From: Adineta ricciae
Taxonomy: Eukaryota > Rotifera > Eurotatoria > Adinetida > Adinetidae
Direction of reading: 5' to 3'
Assembly (NCBI GenBank): GCA_905250025.1
Contig: CAJNOJ010000075.1
Location: 248,001-312,000 of the forward strand
Length of the DNA stretch: 64,000 nt
This document shows positions 15,312 through 26,434 of the stretch, piece by piece. The stretch's first letter is position 1, and every line of letters begins with the position of its first letter. The translations under genes and the position numbers were made by a program. Below the pieces are notes generated by a model. The model was not told where the DNA came from, ran no database searches, and saw nothing but the letters and a program-made list of their open reading frames with translations.

Positions 15312-15542
15312 TTACCGTTGAATGACTTGTCCATTAATACAAACTTGTTGGAGATGATCGTATGATACTTTCGTCTTGCCACAACGACAGAAATATTTTC
15401 CATTTTTTCTTTTTCGACATCCGGCATATGCTTCACCTTTCGATGCAGTTCCTTGTTTAATATTTGTTTCACTTCGCTCTGGTGAGCACCGTACAACGAT
15501 TATGAAAAATATAATAACCAGAGAAAACAGAATAGTTTTCAT
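15312..15542 (-). CDS. Small secreted Cys-rich peptide
   Basis: A 76-residue product starts MKTILFSLVIIFFIIVV, a clear signal peptide, followed by a short basic mature part with four cysteines in the pattern GCRKRK...YFCRCG...QVCING. Size and layout fit secreted defence or signalling peptides but no family was recognised. A consensus donor (GTAAGC) overlaps the stop region, so the gene may continue into another exon upstream of 15300. It is divergent from, and about 380 nt away from, the start of the VWA5A-like gene. Confidence 0.5.
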   Translation of the reverse strand: MKTILFSLVIIFFIIVVRCSPERSETNIKQGTASKGEAYAGCRKRKNGKYFCRCGKTKVSYDHLQQVCINGQVIQR

Positions 15543-15864
15543 TGTTGATGAAGCTTTATTGTCTCGTCGGAGTCGTCGTATTTATGCAAGAAAATACCGA
15601 GAATACAAGATATTTATATAGTGATAATGGCATATTTCTTATCTACATATCATCACTTATTGAGTATCACCTATCAACAAAGACAGCTTTAGACGCTAGA
15701 TGGTCCAGGTCTTTCATTCTCTTATCAATACGCTATTTGTCTCTTGATACGTGCTATTTATGCTTTGTTAGATATTTGCGATAAAACGATGATAAGTTAA
15801 CTTCAATGAGATTCAGTGTTGACATTTGAGATAAAAAGATGTCTCACTTTACGAGACAAGAACG

Positions 15865-16176
15865 TGCTCAGGTCGATCATTCCGGCGACTGGATCCGTTG
15901 AAATCTGAGTCGGTTTCGGTACAGCTCTTCTCGATTCCGGCACAGTTTTCGCCGATTCCAGCAAGTTCCGGCAGGTTCCTTGCCGCCGGATTCCGACCGG
16001 AATTGCACAGGAAATATCCGATCAGTTCCTGACCGTTTCCAGCTCGAAGTTTGCAGAAAACGGCCGGGAAATGACTGGAACCTACATTTGAACTTCCGAC
16101 CGGAATCCGGTGGCAAGGAAATGGTCGGAAAACGAACCTAACCGGCCGGAACCGACCGTGCCATAATAACCTGGGT
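15865..16176. mobile_element. Short CCGGAA-rich MITE-like element
   Basis: GC-rich island in AT-rich surroundings, packed with degenerate CCGGAA/TTCCGG and GACCGGAATCCGG-type words on both strands. Ends are imperfect inverted copies: GCTCAGGTCG on the left and AACCTGGGT on the right. A second element with the same layout and ACCCAGGT ends lies at 50437-50682. No coding capacity. Confidence 0.5.
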
Positions 16177-16480
16177 GATGGCAGTTATACTGTGTAGAAG
16201 AAGAATTTACTAGTACAAACAAAGCGTTAAAGTATTGATATAACATAAATAAGAAAAACTCAAAAGTTGTGATATGATTTGAGTTCACCATATATAGATT
16301 AAAATTCTGATCATATAGGTTTCGTGAACTTTTATATTTGTTTAACCTCGGATGATGAGAAATACATTTTTAGTTACATCTATATGATCAGAGAAAATCT
16401 TCTTACCTATCGTCATTTTTGTTCATATTAAAACTATTAAGGGTTTCTCTTTTTTTGCTTTTGCTTAAAAAGGTCATAGC

Positions 16481-17529
16481 TGTCACAATATCATTACCCC
16501 GGGTATCCAGAGCTGAACGTCTCGATATCCAGTAGGATAACTAAACTAACTTCGTCAGCCGATCTCGTTACCCATTACCCGATACCCGATAACCAAACTA
16601 TGTCACCCCAGATGTGAGGAATTTGAGTGAATTTGGTCAGACAATCTCGATATCCGATATCCAAACTGTATCCTCCGGAACGTGAGGAATTTGAGTGAAT
16701 TTGGTCGGACGATTTCGATACACAACAACAAATTAAACTACATTGTTCAAACACTTGATAATGGTAGTTAATTAACCACATGTGTCTATCCTTGGTTACA
16801 TCTAGGGTGAGCGTGTAGTCAGTAGGGGGAGTAGAAGANNNNNNNNNNNNNNNNNNNNNNNNNNNNNNNNNNNNNNNNNNNNNNNNNNNGTGAGGAATTT
16901 GAGTGAATTTGGTCGGACGATCTCGATACCCGATATCCAAACTGTATCCTCCGGAACGTGAGGAATTTGAGTGAATTTGGTCGGACGATCTCGATAAACA
17001 ACAACAAATTAAACTACATCGTTCAAACACTTGATAATGGTAGTTAATTAACCACATGTGTCTATCCTTGGTTACATCTAGGGTGAGCGTGTAGTCAGTA
17101 GGCGCATCACAACATGAGGGCGTGGGGGAGGGTGTAGTCAGTAGGCGCATCACAGCATGAGGGTGTTGGCGAAAAGGTCGGTACGTGCACGAAAGCCTCT
17201 TCCAATTTCCACTCCAACAAGTGATCCGGCGACGAGTGGTGCGTTCTTTTATTCACTCTAGCTCAGCAACTAAGGCTTAAAGTACCGAATTAAATTCCCT
17301 TCTAGACTCTCATTCCCCTTCCTGCTAGCGATACCATGACGAGTTGCTATGTCGTTACCCGTTGGGTATCGACCAAATTCGATAAAATTCCTCAGCTTCT
17401 ACGGATATAGTCGTTGGTATCCATCTCGTTACCCGTTGGGTATCGACCAAATTCAATCAAATTCCTCCGGTTTCTGAGTATACTGTTGTCGATTTTTAAA
17501 CGGATACCCGGGGTAATGATATTATGACA
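16481..17529. mobile_element. Non-autonomous TIR element, ends ATCATTACCCCGGGTATCC
   Basis: Inverted termini of 28 bp: 16481-16508 reads TGTCACAATATCATTACCCC then GGGTATCC, and 17502-17529 is its reverse complement with one mismatch. The interior holds internal direct repeats of a block with GAGGAATTTGAGTGAATTTG and CGATATCCAAACTG, and several GATACCC words. No transposase. A 51-base N gap (16839-16889) lies inside the repeats, as expected for an assembly break in repeats. Target-site duplication not determined. Confidence 0.75.
16839..16889. other. Assembly gap (51 N)
   Basis: Run of N inside the internal repeats of the element at 16481-17529; the repeat copy number there is therefore unknown. 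Confidence 0.95.
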
Positions 17530-17684
17530 TCACTCAAAAAGGTGTGAGCTTGAAAATAGGATTAAAAAGAAACTTTAATTAGAAGTCTTCTCATCTGTCC
17601 ACGATTCAATTTAATCGAATTCAGTTGAGGTATTCACAGCGATATGCTCAGATAAGTACGAAAAATTTATCCAAAAAGATCATG

Positions 17685-17755
17685 AAATCAAAGCAGGACT
17701 CGAACACACATCTTCCGATAACCGGTCGGCTATTTTACCAATTAAACTATATTAT
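17685..17755 (-). pseudogene. Degenerate tRNA-like sequence
   Basis: On the minus strand it reads an A-box-like TAGTTTAATTGGTAAAATA, a CCGA...TCGG anticodon-type stem with a seven-base loop, and a B-box-like GTTCGAGTCC. The two acceptor arms do not pair and the T stem is poor, so this is not a functional tRNA; it may be a tRNA-derived repeat. Compare the intact tRNA-His at 42219. Confidence 0.4.
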
Positions 17756-18055
17756 TTTCTCTTTCGTTAATTAATAGCAACATATCAAAATTTTAGTATG
17801 AATTTCAATAAAGATAAATCTTATTAGTTGTGTGATCATTGTGGTATGAAATATGGAATGATTATCGACAGTTATAATTTGAAACGAGAAAAGAAAAGTT
17901 ATATATTCCTTTTATAATTGAAATAATAACTTTAGATTTGAAAAGATAATTAAAACGTGACATGTCACTGTTATTGAAGCGATGATTAACCATAGAAGCT
18001 GAGTTCAAGACCATCCTATCAATGAAAATAATGTATTGAGAAAATAATCCTTAAC

Positions 18056-20283
18056 TATCTTACTCTTGAAACACTTTTTAAAGGTTTAGTACCTTCTTCA
18101 TCGATTTTGTTTGAATATAAAGTTACTTTTTTTTTAATGTCTATAAGGAAGAATATGTGTATGACTTTGAATTTTATTACATCAAGAATATCTACTTCAT
18201 TGATCTGTAATGCTTGTGCAAAACTTTGAGCATCTTCAAAACCAATTTCATTGTATCCGAGATCAATTGTTGTCAATCCCTATTCACATATAAAATATAA
18301 TCATCAGAATAAATTTCAATCGAAAAACTACTTGATTCGTTGTCAATGCTTCGGCAAGCGCTTTAGCACCCACCGGACCTATACGATCATTTTTAAGAGT
18401 TAAGTCTGTCAATGTCTAGAATAAAGTACAGTTGTATTGATCATTTTTAGGAAATATTAGAACTATACATTATTGACAGCAAGTGCTTCAGCGAAAGCAC
18501 GTGTACCATCAACACCAAGATGGCTGGATTCAATGTGAATATGTGTTATTGTCTATAATCCAGCAATGGATCATCATTAAGCCCGTCTATAATGTATGAC
18601 TTACTCGATTTATTTTTAATGCTTCTGCAAGAGCTCGAAAACCTTCGGAAGTGACTCCTGAATTTTCTATATTTATACTTTTCAATCCCTAGAAGATTTA
18701 CCAATGAGAAACAAAATTTTCATATGAGAAGATATACACTATTCAATTTCAATGCTTCAGCTAATGCTTTGATAGGGTGAATCTATGGGAAACGTACCAC
18801 TTTGTACATGACTTTCTCTGAATTTGCTCAAACTCTCAGGGTTTGTAGAGCTCGATGCGCTGATCATTTTGGTATAAAAATACCCTGGGTTTGCTTATGT
18901 TTTGACTCCGAACGACCCCAAATACAGTTTGACGAAAATAGCGAAAATCAGGAAAATTTGGGCGGTCCTTCACAGTATTTTTCATTTTTTATCTCTATAG
19001 AAAATCGAAACCCCAATTATTTATATATATTCTGATAGCCCGTCTTCCGCTGTATCAAGCCATATGTAAACCAAATAGGTCGGTTTAATTAAATGAGGCT
19101 ATGAAGGAGCACACCTTCATGAACTTGACTCCTCTATTGCTCAGCTCTGCCGAATTTGGGTGGACTGGGGTATAGTGGGTTTTGTAGAGCGTCTCTTGCT
19201 CTATCTCGTGGCGTAGAAGACTCCTCGCCCGGTTTAGACTTTCAATCGTGAGACAGCCGGAGAACGTACGTGATCATTTTAGACCTGATTCCGAATTTAG
19301 GTATGTATGGGTGTAGGCGCCGATGAATTGCAGAATTCAAACCCATCCTTCATATCAGCCACCCTCACCCGCAATACTCAATGATCGCTGTAAACGTGAT
19401 ACGTTTCCCATGGATTCACTCATACCTTGTATATCAGTGTCACTCCCGCTAATTTTGGTCAATGTTAGTGTATATAGAAATGAAATCGATCATAATGTTG
19501 AGTAGATATCTGTAACATACATTATTGATTTTCAATGCTTCTGCAAAAGCAAGAGCACCCTCTTCCACACAACTTTCATTATGAAATGTCAGAATTTGTA
19601 ATGTCTACAGTATCATGTCAGTCATCAATATTCATGTTTCTATTGCTAAAAAGTTTGAACATACTCTGTTAACTTTCAAAGCTTCAGCTATGGCTTCAAA
19701 TCCTTCTGAACCGATCAAATTATAGTGAAATTTCAATCGTGTAAGCGTCTAAGAAAAGTTAATGTACTCAAAATACATAAATAATTTCAACATACTTTAT
19801 TCACTTTTAATGCTTCTGCTAATTGTCGTGTACCAACAGCACGTAAGAAATTCACTTCAAACTCGAGTTCTTTCAATGTCTTTAAAAAGCTAGTTCTTTT
19901 CTAATTATGCACAGCAAAGAATTTAATGAACCTTATTAACTTTCAATGCGTCTGCAAGCAGCTTACGAACAGCAGATGATTCGATTGAATAACGACGTAG
20001 AGCCAGTTTTTGGAGTGTGTACAAACTTTCCATGTGTTACAAATGATCATTGTAATTTACAAAAAATGCCTGTACTCGATTAGTCATCAAGGCATGAAAA
20101 AATGCGTCAGCAGCTTGGCATATACTGAGATTAAACGTTGTTACACCCTTCAAATGTAAACAATCATTGGTATATGAATGATACAAAGATTATCAATACT
20201 TGATTGGATCTCAACGATTTACCCAATGCTCTTACTCCTTCAGTATCCATACTATCAGGTCGAAGTTCAATAGTAGATATTGT
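18056..20283 (-). pseudogene. RI-type leucine-rich-repeat gene, split by a transposon
   Basis: About twelve minus-strand exons of about 84 nt, one LRR each, separated by introns of about 45-60 nt. Repeats follow the ribonuclease-inhibitor/NLRC3 type, for example LTLKNDRIGPVGAKALAEAL, IHIESSHLGVDGTRAFAEAL, ISGSDTDIQGIKALAEAL. Exon 20283-20200 is exactly 84 nt. The repeat exon between 19460 and 18735 is cut by a 647-bp element; removing it with one ATA copy restores the reading frame. No N-terminal effector or NACHT domain is visible directly upstream, and the 3' end (KPLKSVSRV) looks truncated. It could be the C-terminal part of the DED gene on the same strand upstream. LRR function: protein recognition (family knowledge). 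Confidence 0.75.
18775..19421. mobile_element. 647-bp TIR element in an LRR exon, 3-bp ATA duplication
   Basis: Left end GGGTGAATCTATGGGAAACG; right end is the reverse complement of GAGTGAATCCATGGGAAACG. About 27 of 31 terminal bases match. Flanked by ATA at 18772-18774 and 19422-19424. Joining the flanks over one ATA gives an uninterrupted LRR (DIQGIKALAEAL), direct evidence of insertion. It has no transposase. The 3-bp duplication and GG-type ends resemble PIF/Harbinger-type elements (inference). Confidence 0.88.
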
Positions 20284-20817
20284 CTAGATAGAAATTCAAT
20301 TATCAGTAATATTAGGGTGCGTAGTAACTGTCATGACCGGTTTCGAACCTACTAAAGTTCGTTATCAAATGGCTTAGAACTTAAAAATGACTAAAATTAA
20401 ACATTTTCAGCTTAAAAAAGCTAAAAATAATCTAATTCAAAAAGTCATTTGAATCATGAGGAAATTCTGAAACAGTGTTTACTCACTATATTGCTGATAT
20501 TGAATGGAAAGACGGATTAGATACGTTGTTTTGTGAAAGGGAAGAGCTTAGACGTTTGGTTGTTGCATTATGTCAGGGGATTGAAGATTGGTATGTTGTG
20601 GAACATTATCATGGTTGTTTGATGGACAGTAGTTGACTGAAAATAATTCTTTTTAAGGGATGTTGTTTCATGAATTTGATTCATAGATCTAAAAGTAAAA
20701 TAAGCTTTAGAAGGCGTAAGCACATCTGAATTGAATATAAAAAATGGCTAAGAGCTTTGAACGGATTGAATTAAATAAGATGTATTTTAGAAGAAAGCTC
20801 AGGTGTATGTTAAGGTT
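20284..20817. other. Spacer between LRR exons and DED-gene remnant
   Basis: No convincing exon on either strand. It may be a long intron if the DED and LRR parts are one gene, or intergenic sequence if they are two. Confidence 0.35.
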
Positions 20818-21085
20818 TGACGTTATTTCTACGAATCGTTCGTTGATGGTCGATGATCTGTTAGATTGAATGATGCTGATAAAAGGAATTGGTTAGTATA
20901 GTTTGCACGTTCGATCATATGTTGTCGACGTTGTTCGATACCTTCATTCACACGTTTCTGATATTCAGATGTTGATTCCATCTATCTATTTTGAACGAGA
21001 AATTTTTTCTGTTCAGTATGTATAATTGTTTGTATTTGTTCATGTTCTTTCTGATGGATAAAGATAGCTTCTTGAATAATACATA

Positions 21086-22897
21086 AGGGTATCCAAAAGT
21101 AGTGGCAACGATATTTTAGGATCACTTAATGAGCTTGGAAAAAATTTCTTTTTACATAGGATGATAGAGAAAAAAAAAGCTCTTTCTTTATATGCTATTT
21201 GATCATACATCAGTTGCTATCAGAACAACAAAGTCCTAATAATACTGCTTTCCCCATCATGCATAATGGTTACATGAGTGAATATCATATCTGACACGCA
21301 TTCTTTTCTTGATTTTTCCTTTGTTTTTCTTCTGTTCTTTCTTCTTTTCTCCCGCTTCTTCGGACGCTTCATCGTTTGTTCACATCTGCACAAAAGCACA
21401 TATCTCTTCTGGTGCACGTGCCATATACTGTTATGCTCTACAGAAAGTGAAGAGAATAAAGCCGAATCGAGTCTGGACACTCTTCATTCGTATTTTTAAT
21501 GGACAAAGAGAAGTTTCGTTTCTATATTAAAGTGCGTACTGCACTTAATATTGAAGCAACAACGATTCACGACGAGTTGCACAATGTATTTGGCGATGAT
21601 GCTCCTTCCTACCGAACAGTTGCAAGATGGGTGCAATGGTTTCGTGATGGTCGAGAAGTAGTTGAAGAGGAAGAACGATCTGGAAGACCTGTAACTGAGA
21701 GTACTCCTGAAAATATTCAAGAAGTTCAGAACATTGTTACTGATGACCCTCATGTTACAATCGACAAAATACAAGACCATACCGGTCTTAGTTATGGCAA
21801 AGTTCATCGGATATTGTCTGATTAGCTGCAACTTCGAAAAGCTACTGCTCGTTATGTACCGAAACACTTAACGGAGTCTCAACGAAATGAACGAGTTCGA
21901 ATATGCAAAGAAAATTTGTTAAGATTTCAATAAGGAAGATGGCGTTTGTGTGCCGTAGTAACAAGTGATGAATCGTGGCTTTTTCATCAGCAAACTCGTC
22001 GAAAAGTTTCTAATGCAGCTTGGGTATCGAAAGAAGATCCTCTGCCCACAATAATACGAAGAAATAGGTTTGCTCCAAAAACTTTATTTTGCATTTTCTT
22101 CAAATCCACTGGTCCTATTTGAATCCACCGTGTCGAACGTGGACAAACTATTGATCACCGATATTACATCGAGAACTGTTTGCAACCTGTTATCGAAGAA
22201 ATCTAGCAACAGAGACCTCGATCAGGTCCTCATGCTATCAAACTTCATCATGATAACGGAGGCCCTCATGTTCATGAAGCTGTCCTTGATTATCTTCGCT
22301 CGGAGGGTGTTGCCATAATACCACAACCGCCCAATTCTCCGGATATTTCACCTTGTGATTTTTGGTTATTCGACTTGATCAAACGAAATCTAGCTGATCA
22401 ATCTGATGCCGAATCGCTACATCATGCTACAACCGAGTTCATGTATTCTTTGGATAAAGAAGAGTATAAGAAAACGTTTGAAAAATGGATTCAAAGGATG
22501 CAATTGTGTGTGGATAATGAAGGACACTACTTTGAACACTTCATGAAATGAAAACTTCTTGAATTAGTTTAGCTTTTTTGAATGTTTGTGTATGCTAATG
22601 TGAATAAACGATGAAGCGTCCGAAGAAGCGGGAGAAAAGAAGAAAGAACAGAAGAAAAACAAAGGAAAAATCAAGAAAAGAATGCGTGTCAGATATGATA
22701 TTCACTCATGTAACCATTATGCATGATGGGGAAAGCAGTATTATTAGGACTTTGTTGTTCTGATAGCAACTGATGTATGATCAAATAGCATATAAAGAAA
22801 GAGCTTTTTTTTTCTCTATCATCCTATGTAAAAAGAAATTTTTTCCAAGCTCATTAAGTGATCCTAAAATATCGTTGCCACTACTTTTGGATACCCC
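21086..22897 (+). mobile_element. Mariner-type transposon with ~300-bp TIRs
   Basis: Flanked by TA at 21084-21085 and 22898-22899. The ends match as AGGGTATCCAAAAGTAGTGG (left) and the reverse complement on the right; homology continues for about 300 bp on each side (21086-21386 and 22598-22897), much longer than the roughly 30-bp TIRs of typical mariners. It carries one transposase frame on the plus strand. The TIRs remain nearly identical although the transposase is dead, which suggests either recent insertion of an already dead copy moved in trans or TIR conservation by conversion. Confidence 0.92.
21499..22551 (+). pseudogene. Mariner transposase with four in-frame stops
   Basis: The frame is 351 codons long from ATG to TGA with no indel. 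N-terminal helix-turn-helix part with YRTVARWVQWF and SGRPV; catalytic DD34D triad present: TSDESWLFH, LHHDNGGPH, and the third Asp in SPDISPCDFWLF, 34 residues after the second. Internal stops at about 21823 (TAG), 21931 (TAA), 22120 (TGA) and 22204 (TAG) make it non-functional. Typical mariner length is about 345 residues. Confidence 0.93.
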
Positions 22898-23699
22898 TAT
22901 GTACTGTGCTATTCGTTGCTCAAACTGTGACATTTGCTGTTTAACTTGTGAAGTTTGTTGTTCAAAATGTGAAATTTGATTGTTCTTTTTAATCACATGA
23001 CTTACCAATGTTGCTAATACTACTAATAACACACAGATAACCAATAAAATGTAAATATGTCTTGACAAAAATTCGTCAAGGAAAATTGACTTGAGGGCGA
23101 TGACTTCTCACGATTGTTTAATAAAGTAACTTCTGCTCCTTCATTTTCAGTACGAACATTAGTTGTATTGTGATTGTTTTGTAGATTAGTAAGCGGTGTA
23201 TTGAGCAGTTCTAAAATAGAACTAGAATAACGATAAATAAATGAAGATTAACTTACGATTAAATATAACGACACCGTCTTTTTCTTCGTCTTGATCGTTG
23301 ATAACACTAGATAAGAGTCCATCTCTTATTGGTAGCATTGTCGGTACTGAGCTTTGTACTGGGTGTCTCGAATCTAATGACTGCAATATTGCTCTATGTT
23401 CTTAAGAAAATTTTTAAACAGATATAGGAAAAAGAAAAGAAGAAAGCTCGCAAGAGCTTTGCCGCATCGAAGCATTCGCTTTCTTCAAAAGCATTGATCA
23501 AAAACGTAAAATTCCGTTCATTGATTATGTCTCGATCGAAAAGCGATTCCAGTAGGGAAAGTGTTCCATTCAACGATTTATCATCCCTAATTCGTCGAGG
23601 AACATTATTCCTCATGAAGAAATTAAAACGTTGTCGGTCATCCTCAGTTAAACGAGCGTCCAACTTCAAAAGCCCAGAACGTAATCGATGTTTGTTCAT

Positions 23700-24573
23700 A
23701 TAAAGCTTCTACAGTCAAGAACACAATTGCGAATCTTTCTATCACAAGAGAAGCACCATGTAGATATAGCTTGATCTTTTTCAATAAACTTTCTAACGGC
23801 AATCAAATGAAACCTTTTTCACTAGTATTACGTTCTTCTTATCGATACTTGTCTCGTATTCATTATCTATATTAAAATCAAGTGAGTTTAGAACCAAATA
23901 GATATGTTTGAATGAGATAACGATGAAACGTAATATAATAGATACAATCTAGTAAATTCGACTTATCGAGGATCCTATGAAGCTAACCCGAGATATGTGA
24001 TTATAATCATATCGAAAGTAGGGATCAATGTAATAAAGATAACCTTTCTTCTCGATCTTTCGTGGCAAAAAGATGAAATAGAAAGCAATTATTATTTTCC
24101 CGGTAGAGATCCTGAATAGGAAGTGCTTCGTAATAGGGAATTGGAGGAATATCTGAATTTAACTTTCAAGTTTGACACTACTGATATTTTATTGATAGGA
24201 AAACTACACACACACAGATAAAAAAATGTATTAATTGAAAAATATAGCTTGGAAAAATGTTAATCGTATATAATAAATTGTGAGCACAACTAGTATTTTA
24301 GTAAACAAAAAGTTCAATTTTTAATGAGAACGTTTTATCATCTTATTGATATAAATAGCGCCAAATAAAATGGTAAGAAATTTAATCGATAAAAAAAAGT
24401 TAATTGAAGATATCGTGATTTGGTCGATGAAGATAAGAACAGGACGATACTCAATATGTTTCAGAACAATCCAATGTATTTCGTACTCATTTGTTACATA
24501 AATATTATGAAGAAATTCAAAGTGTTTTGATAAATAATAACCAATACGCATTGGTGTGTAAATATACGATGTT
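23700..24573. other. Intergenic, no gene seen
   Basis: AT-rich. A 76-codon minus-strand frame at 24321-24551 lies directly after the Hint gene but is in another frame and has no recognised domain; it is probably 3' UTR. Confidence 0.4.
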
Positions 24574-25479
24574 TCATATGATGCGATCCAAATCCACCAT
24601 TAATATATGTATTATAGAAGCAGCAATATAATTAACAAGTGCTGTTCCATCGAGTGTAAACAAATTATAAACACCAGTTTTGTATTCCTGATTTATTGTA
24701 CGAATACGTGATGAATGAATAGAACCGTCCTTCATCACAACAAAAAGAGAATGATTCAAAGTCAATTGTTCTGCTGGTAAATAATCAAAATGCTTCACAC
24801 GAATTAAATGATCAGGTGAAAGACTCAATTTATGACTAGTTTCCGTTTCAATTGTATAGAAAAGTGCTAAATTAACAGATAATTCATCAAGTGGGAAATA
24901 TATATTTGATATACTAACCAGTTGTGTTTCGTTGAGTATTTGCTATCATCATCACTTCAGTTAAATATATTTGCGTTCCATCGGAGGGCATAGTCCAAAT
25001 AAACTCACCAACTTGAGTGTCTTTTAACCACTTAGTGCTACCATCTGCTAATACTACCATTTCATCGCCTGAGAAACAAGTGACACATGGGTGAATCCAT
25101 GGAGATCCAGCCACGTTTTGGAAAGGTTTTTTTTCGTCTTAAATATCCGATCTCGGTTGAAAAACACTTTTGGTGAAAAAAAATGGATCCTATCTGCAAA
25201 AAAACCCGAGTTTTTTAGCATTTTTAGGTACATGTACAGCATTTTTTCATATATAAAAAAATCATAGAAATACGTATGGAACTCTTTTAAATGCTCTTTT
25301 TTCGAAACTTTTTAGTACTCATTAATATCAAACAAGTCTATAAACATGTTTTCTGATAATAATTCGACTAACTTTCTTGAAAATCATACGTGCCTTGCTA
25401 CTTTTCGTGTGTCTAATAACAGTCCTATTCCGTGAACGCGAGTTAGATGCAATTAATTCGAAGAAATCTTCTTCTCTTG

Positions 25480-25922
25480 TGTTCGTAGAGTAGAACAAGT
25501 TTGATTATATAATCCTCTCAAAATGACGCTGAACTAATGACTTTGCTCACATCACTAGAAAGATTTGCCGTGAAGTTGTCTCACAGAAGTAAGACAACCC
25601 ATTCAAAAAGGACAGCGTAATCGAAATGTTTGATTTTTCATTTCTGTGTAATGACATCTTTAGATTTAAAACGTGATGCATTACTAGAAAATGTCCTAAT
25701 NTGTTCGTAGAGTAGAACAAGTTTGATTATATAATCCTCTCAAAATGACGCTGAACTAATGACTTTGCTCACATCACTAGAAAGATTTGCCGTGAAGTTG
25801 TCTCACAGAAGTAAGACAACCCATTCAAAAAGGACAGCGTAATCGAAATGTTTGATTTTTCATTTCTGTGTAATGACATCTTTAGATTTAAAACGTGATG
25901 CATTACTAGAAAATGTCCTAAT
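25480..25922. repeat. Probable assembly duplication around a single N
   Basis: 25480-25700 and 25702-25922 are identical 221-base copies separated only by one N. This is what an uncollapsed contig overlap looks like, so the true sequence probably has one copy. Confidence 0.85.
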
Positions 25923-26194
25923 CTTAAACCAATAAGATTACGGGATGAATCACGAAATAGTAGTAAATATATCGATTGCTCATTAGTACCTCTTTTTCTC
26001 CCTACAACTTTATCCTGATGCCAAGACAAAAATATTGTGAACATCCAGAAAATCATGCACCCAACACACGCATGCCAAAAGGAACCAAGGCTGTATCTTT
26101 ACAGCTTTAGAACTTTTTAATTTCTCAACATGATGTAGCTCACAACCGAATTCGTTGGTTATGTGCAAGATGTCACACATTTGAATCGAAAAAG

Positions 26195-26434
26195 ATGATG
26201 ACTCATCAATCAATGGAATCCTACGAAGCTGAAAGTTCAAGTGATGATGATGACGCTGTAAATATGAATGTCAGTGAATTGAACGAAGAAGAACAAAATG
26301 TTCTTATGGATAGTGGTATTATAGCTGAGTTAGATAACAATGATGATGAATTACCATATGTGGATGAGGACACAACTGATCCTGAATCAATAGATGAAGA
26401 TAAAAATCATGTTTTGTATTCCTTGCTATTCTAG
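26195..26434 (+). other. Acidic open frame inside the TIR element
   Basis: An 80-codon frame with ESSSDDDDAV and a run of Asp/Glu residues. Acidic heads like this occur at the N-termini of several transposases, for example piggyBac. Neighbouring minus-strand frames (CVCWVHDFLDVHN) are fragmentary. No function assigned. Confidence 0.3.

Larger units (their letters stand above)
20818..23699 (-). pseudogene. DED + transmembrane + coiled-coil protein, interrupted by mariner
   Basis: Minus-strand gene pieces in order: 23699-23446 encodes a death-effector-like six-helix domain (LRSGLLKLDARL, LFDRDIINERNFTFLINAFE); 23397-23276 and 23215-23105 are linker exons; near 23075 a transmembrane helix (IYILLVICVLLVVLATLV) precedes a coiled coil (HFEQQTSQVKQQMSQFEQRI). 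The coil stops at the TA target of the mariner element and continues in frame on its other side (IIQEAIFIHQKEHEQIQ) down to about 20818. Other damage: a one-base frame change before the transmembrane helix and an in-frame TAG after the QNR motif at about 20985, unless these are unrecognised splice sites. The donor of the DED exon was not resolved. DED proteins assemble cell-death or immune signalling complexes (family knowledge). Confidence 0.6.

Noticed and set aside
15542..15784. Plus-strand frame opposite the small secreted peptide
   Set aside because: Overlaps the promoter side of the minus-strand gene and shows no coding features.
21220..21530. Frames within the mariner inverted repeats
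   Set aside because: The same sequence recurs inverted at 22598-22897; it is terminal repeat, not gene.
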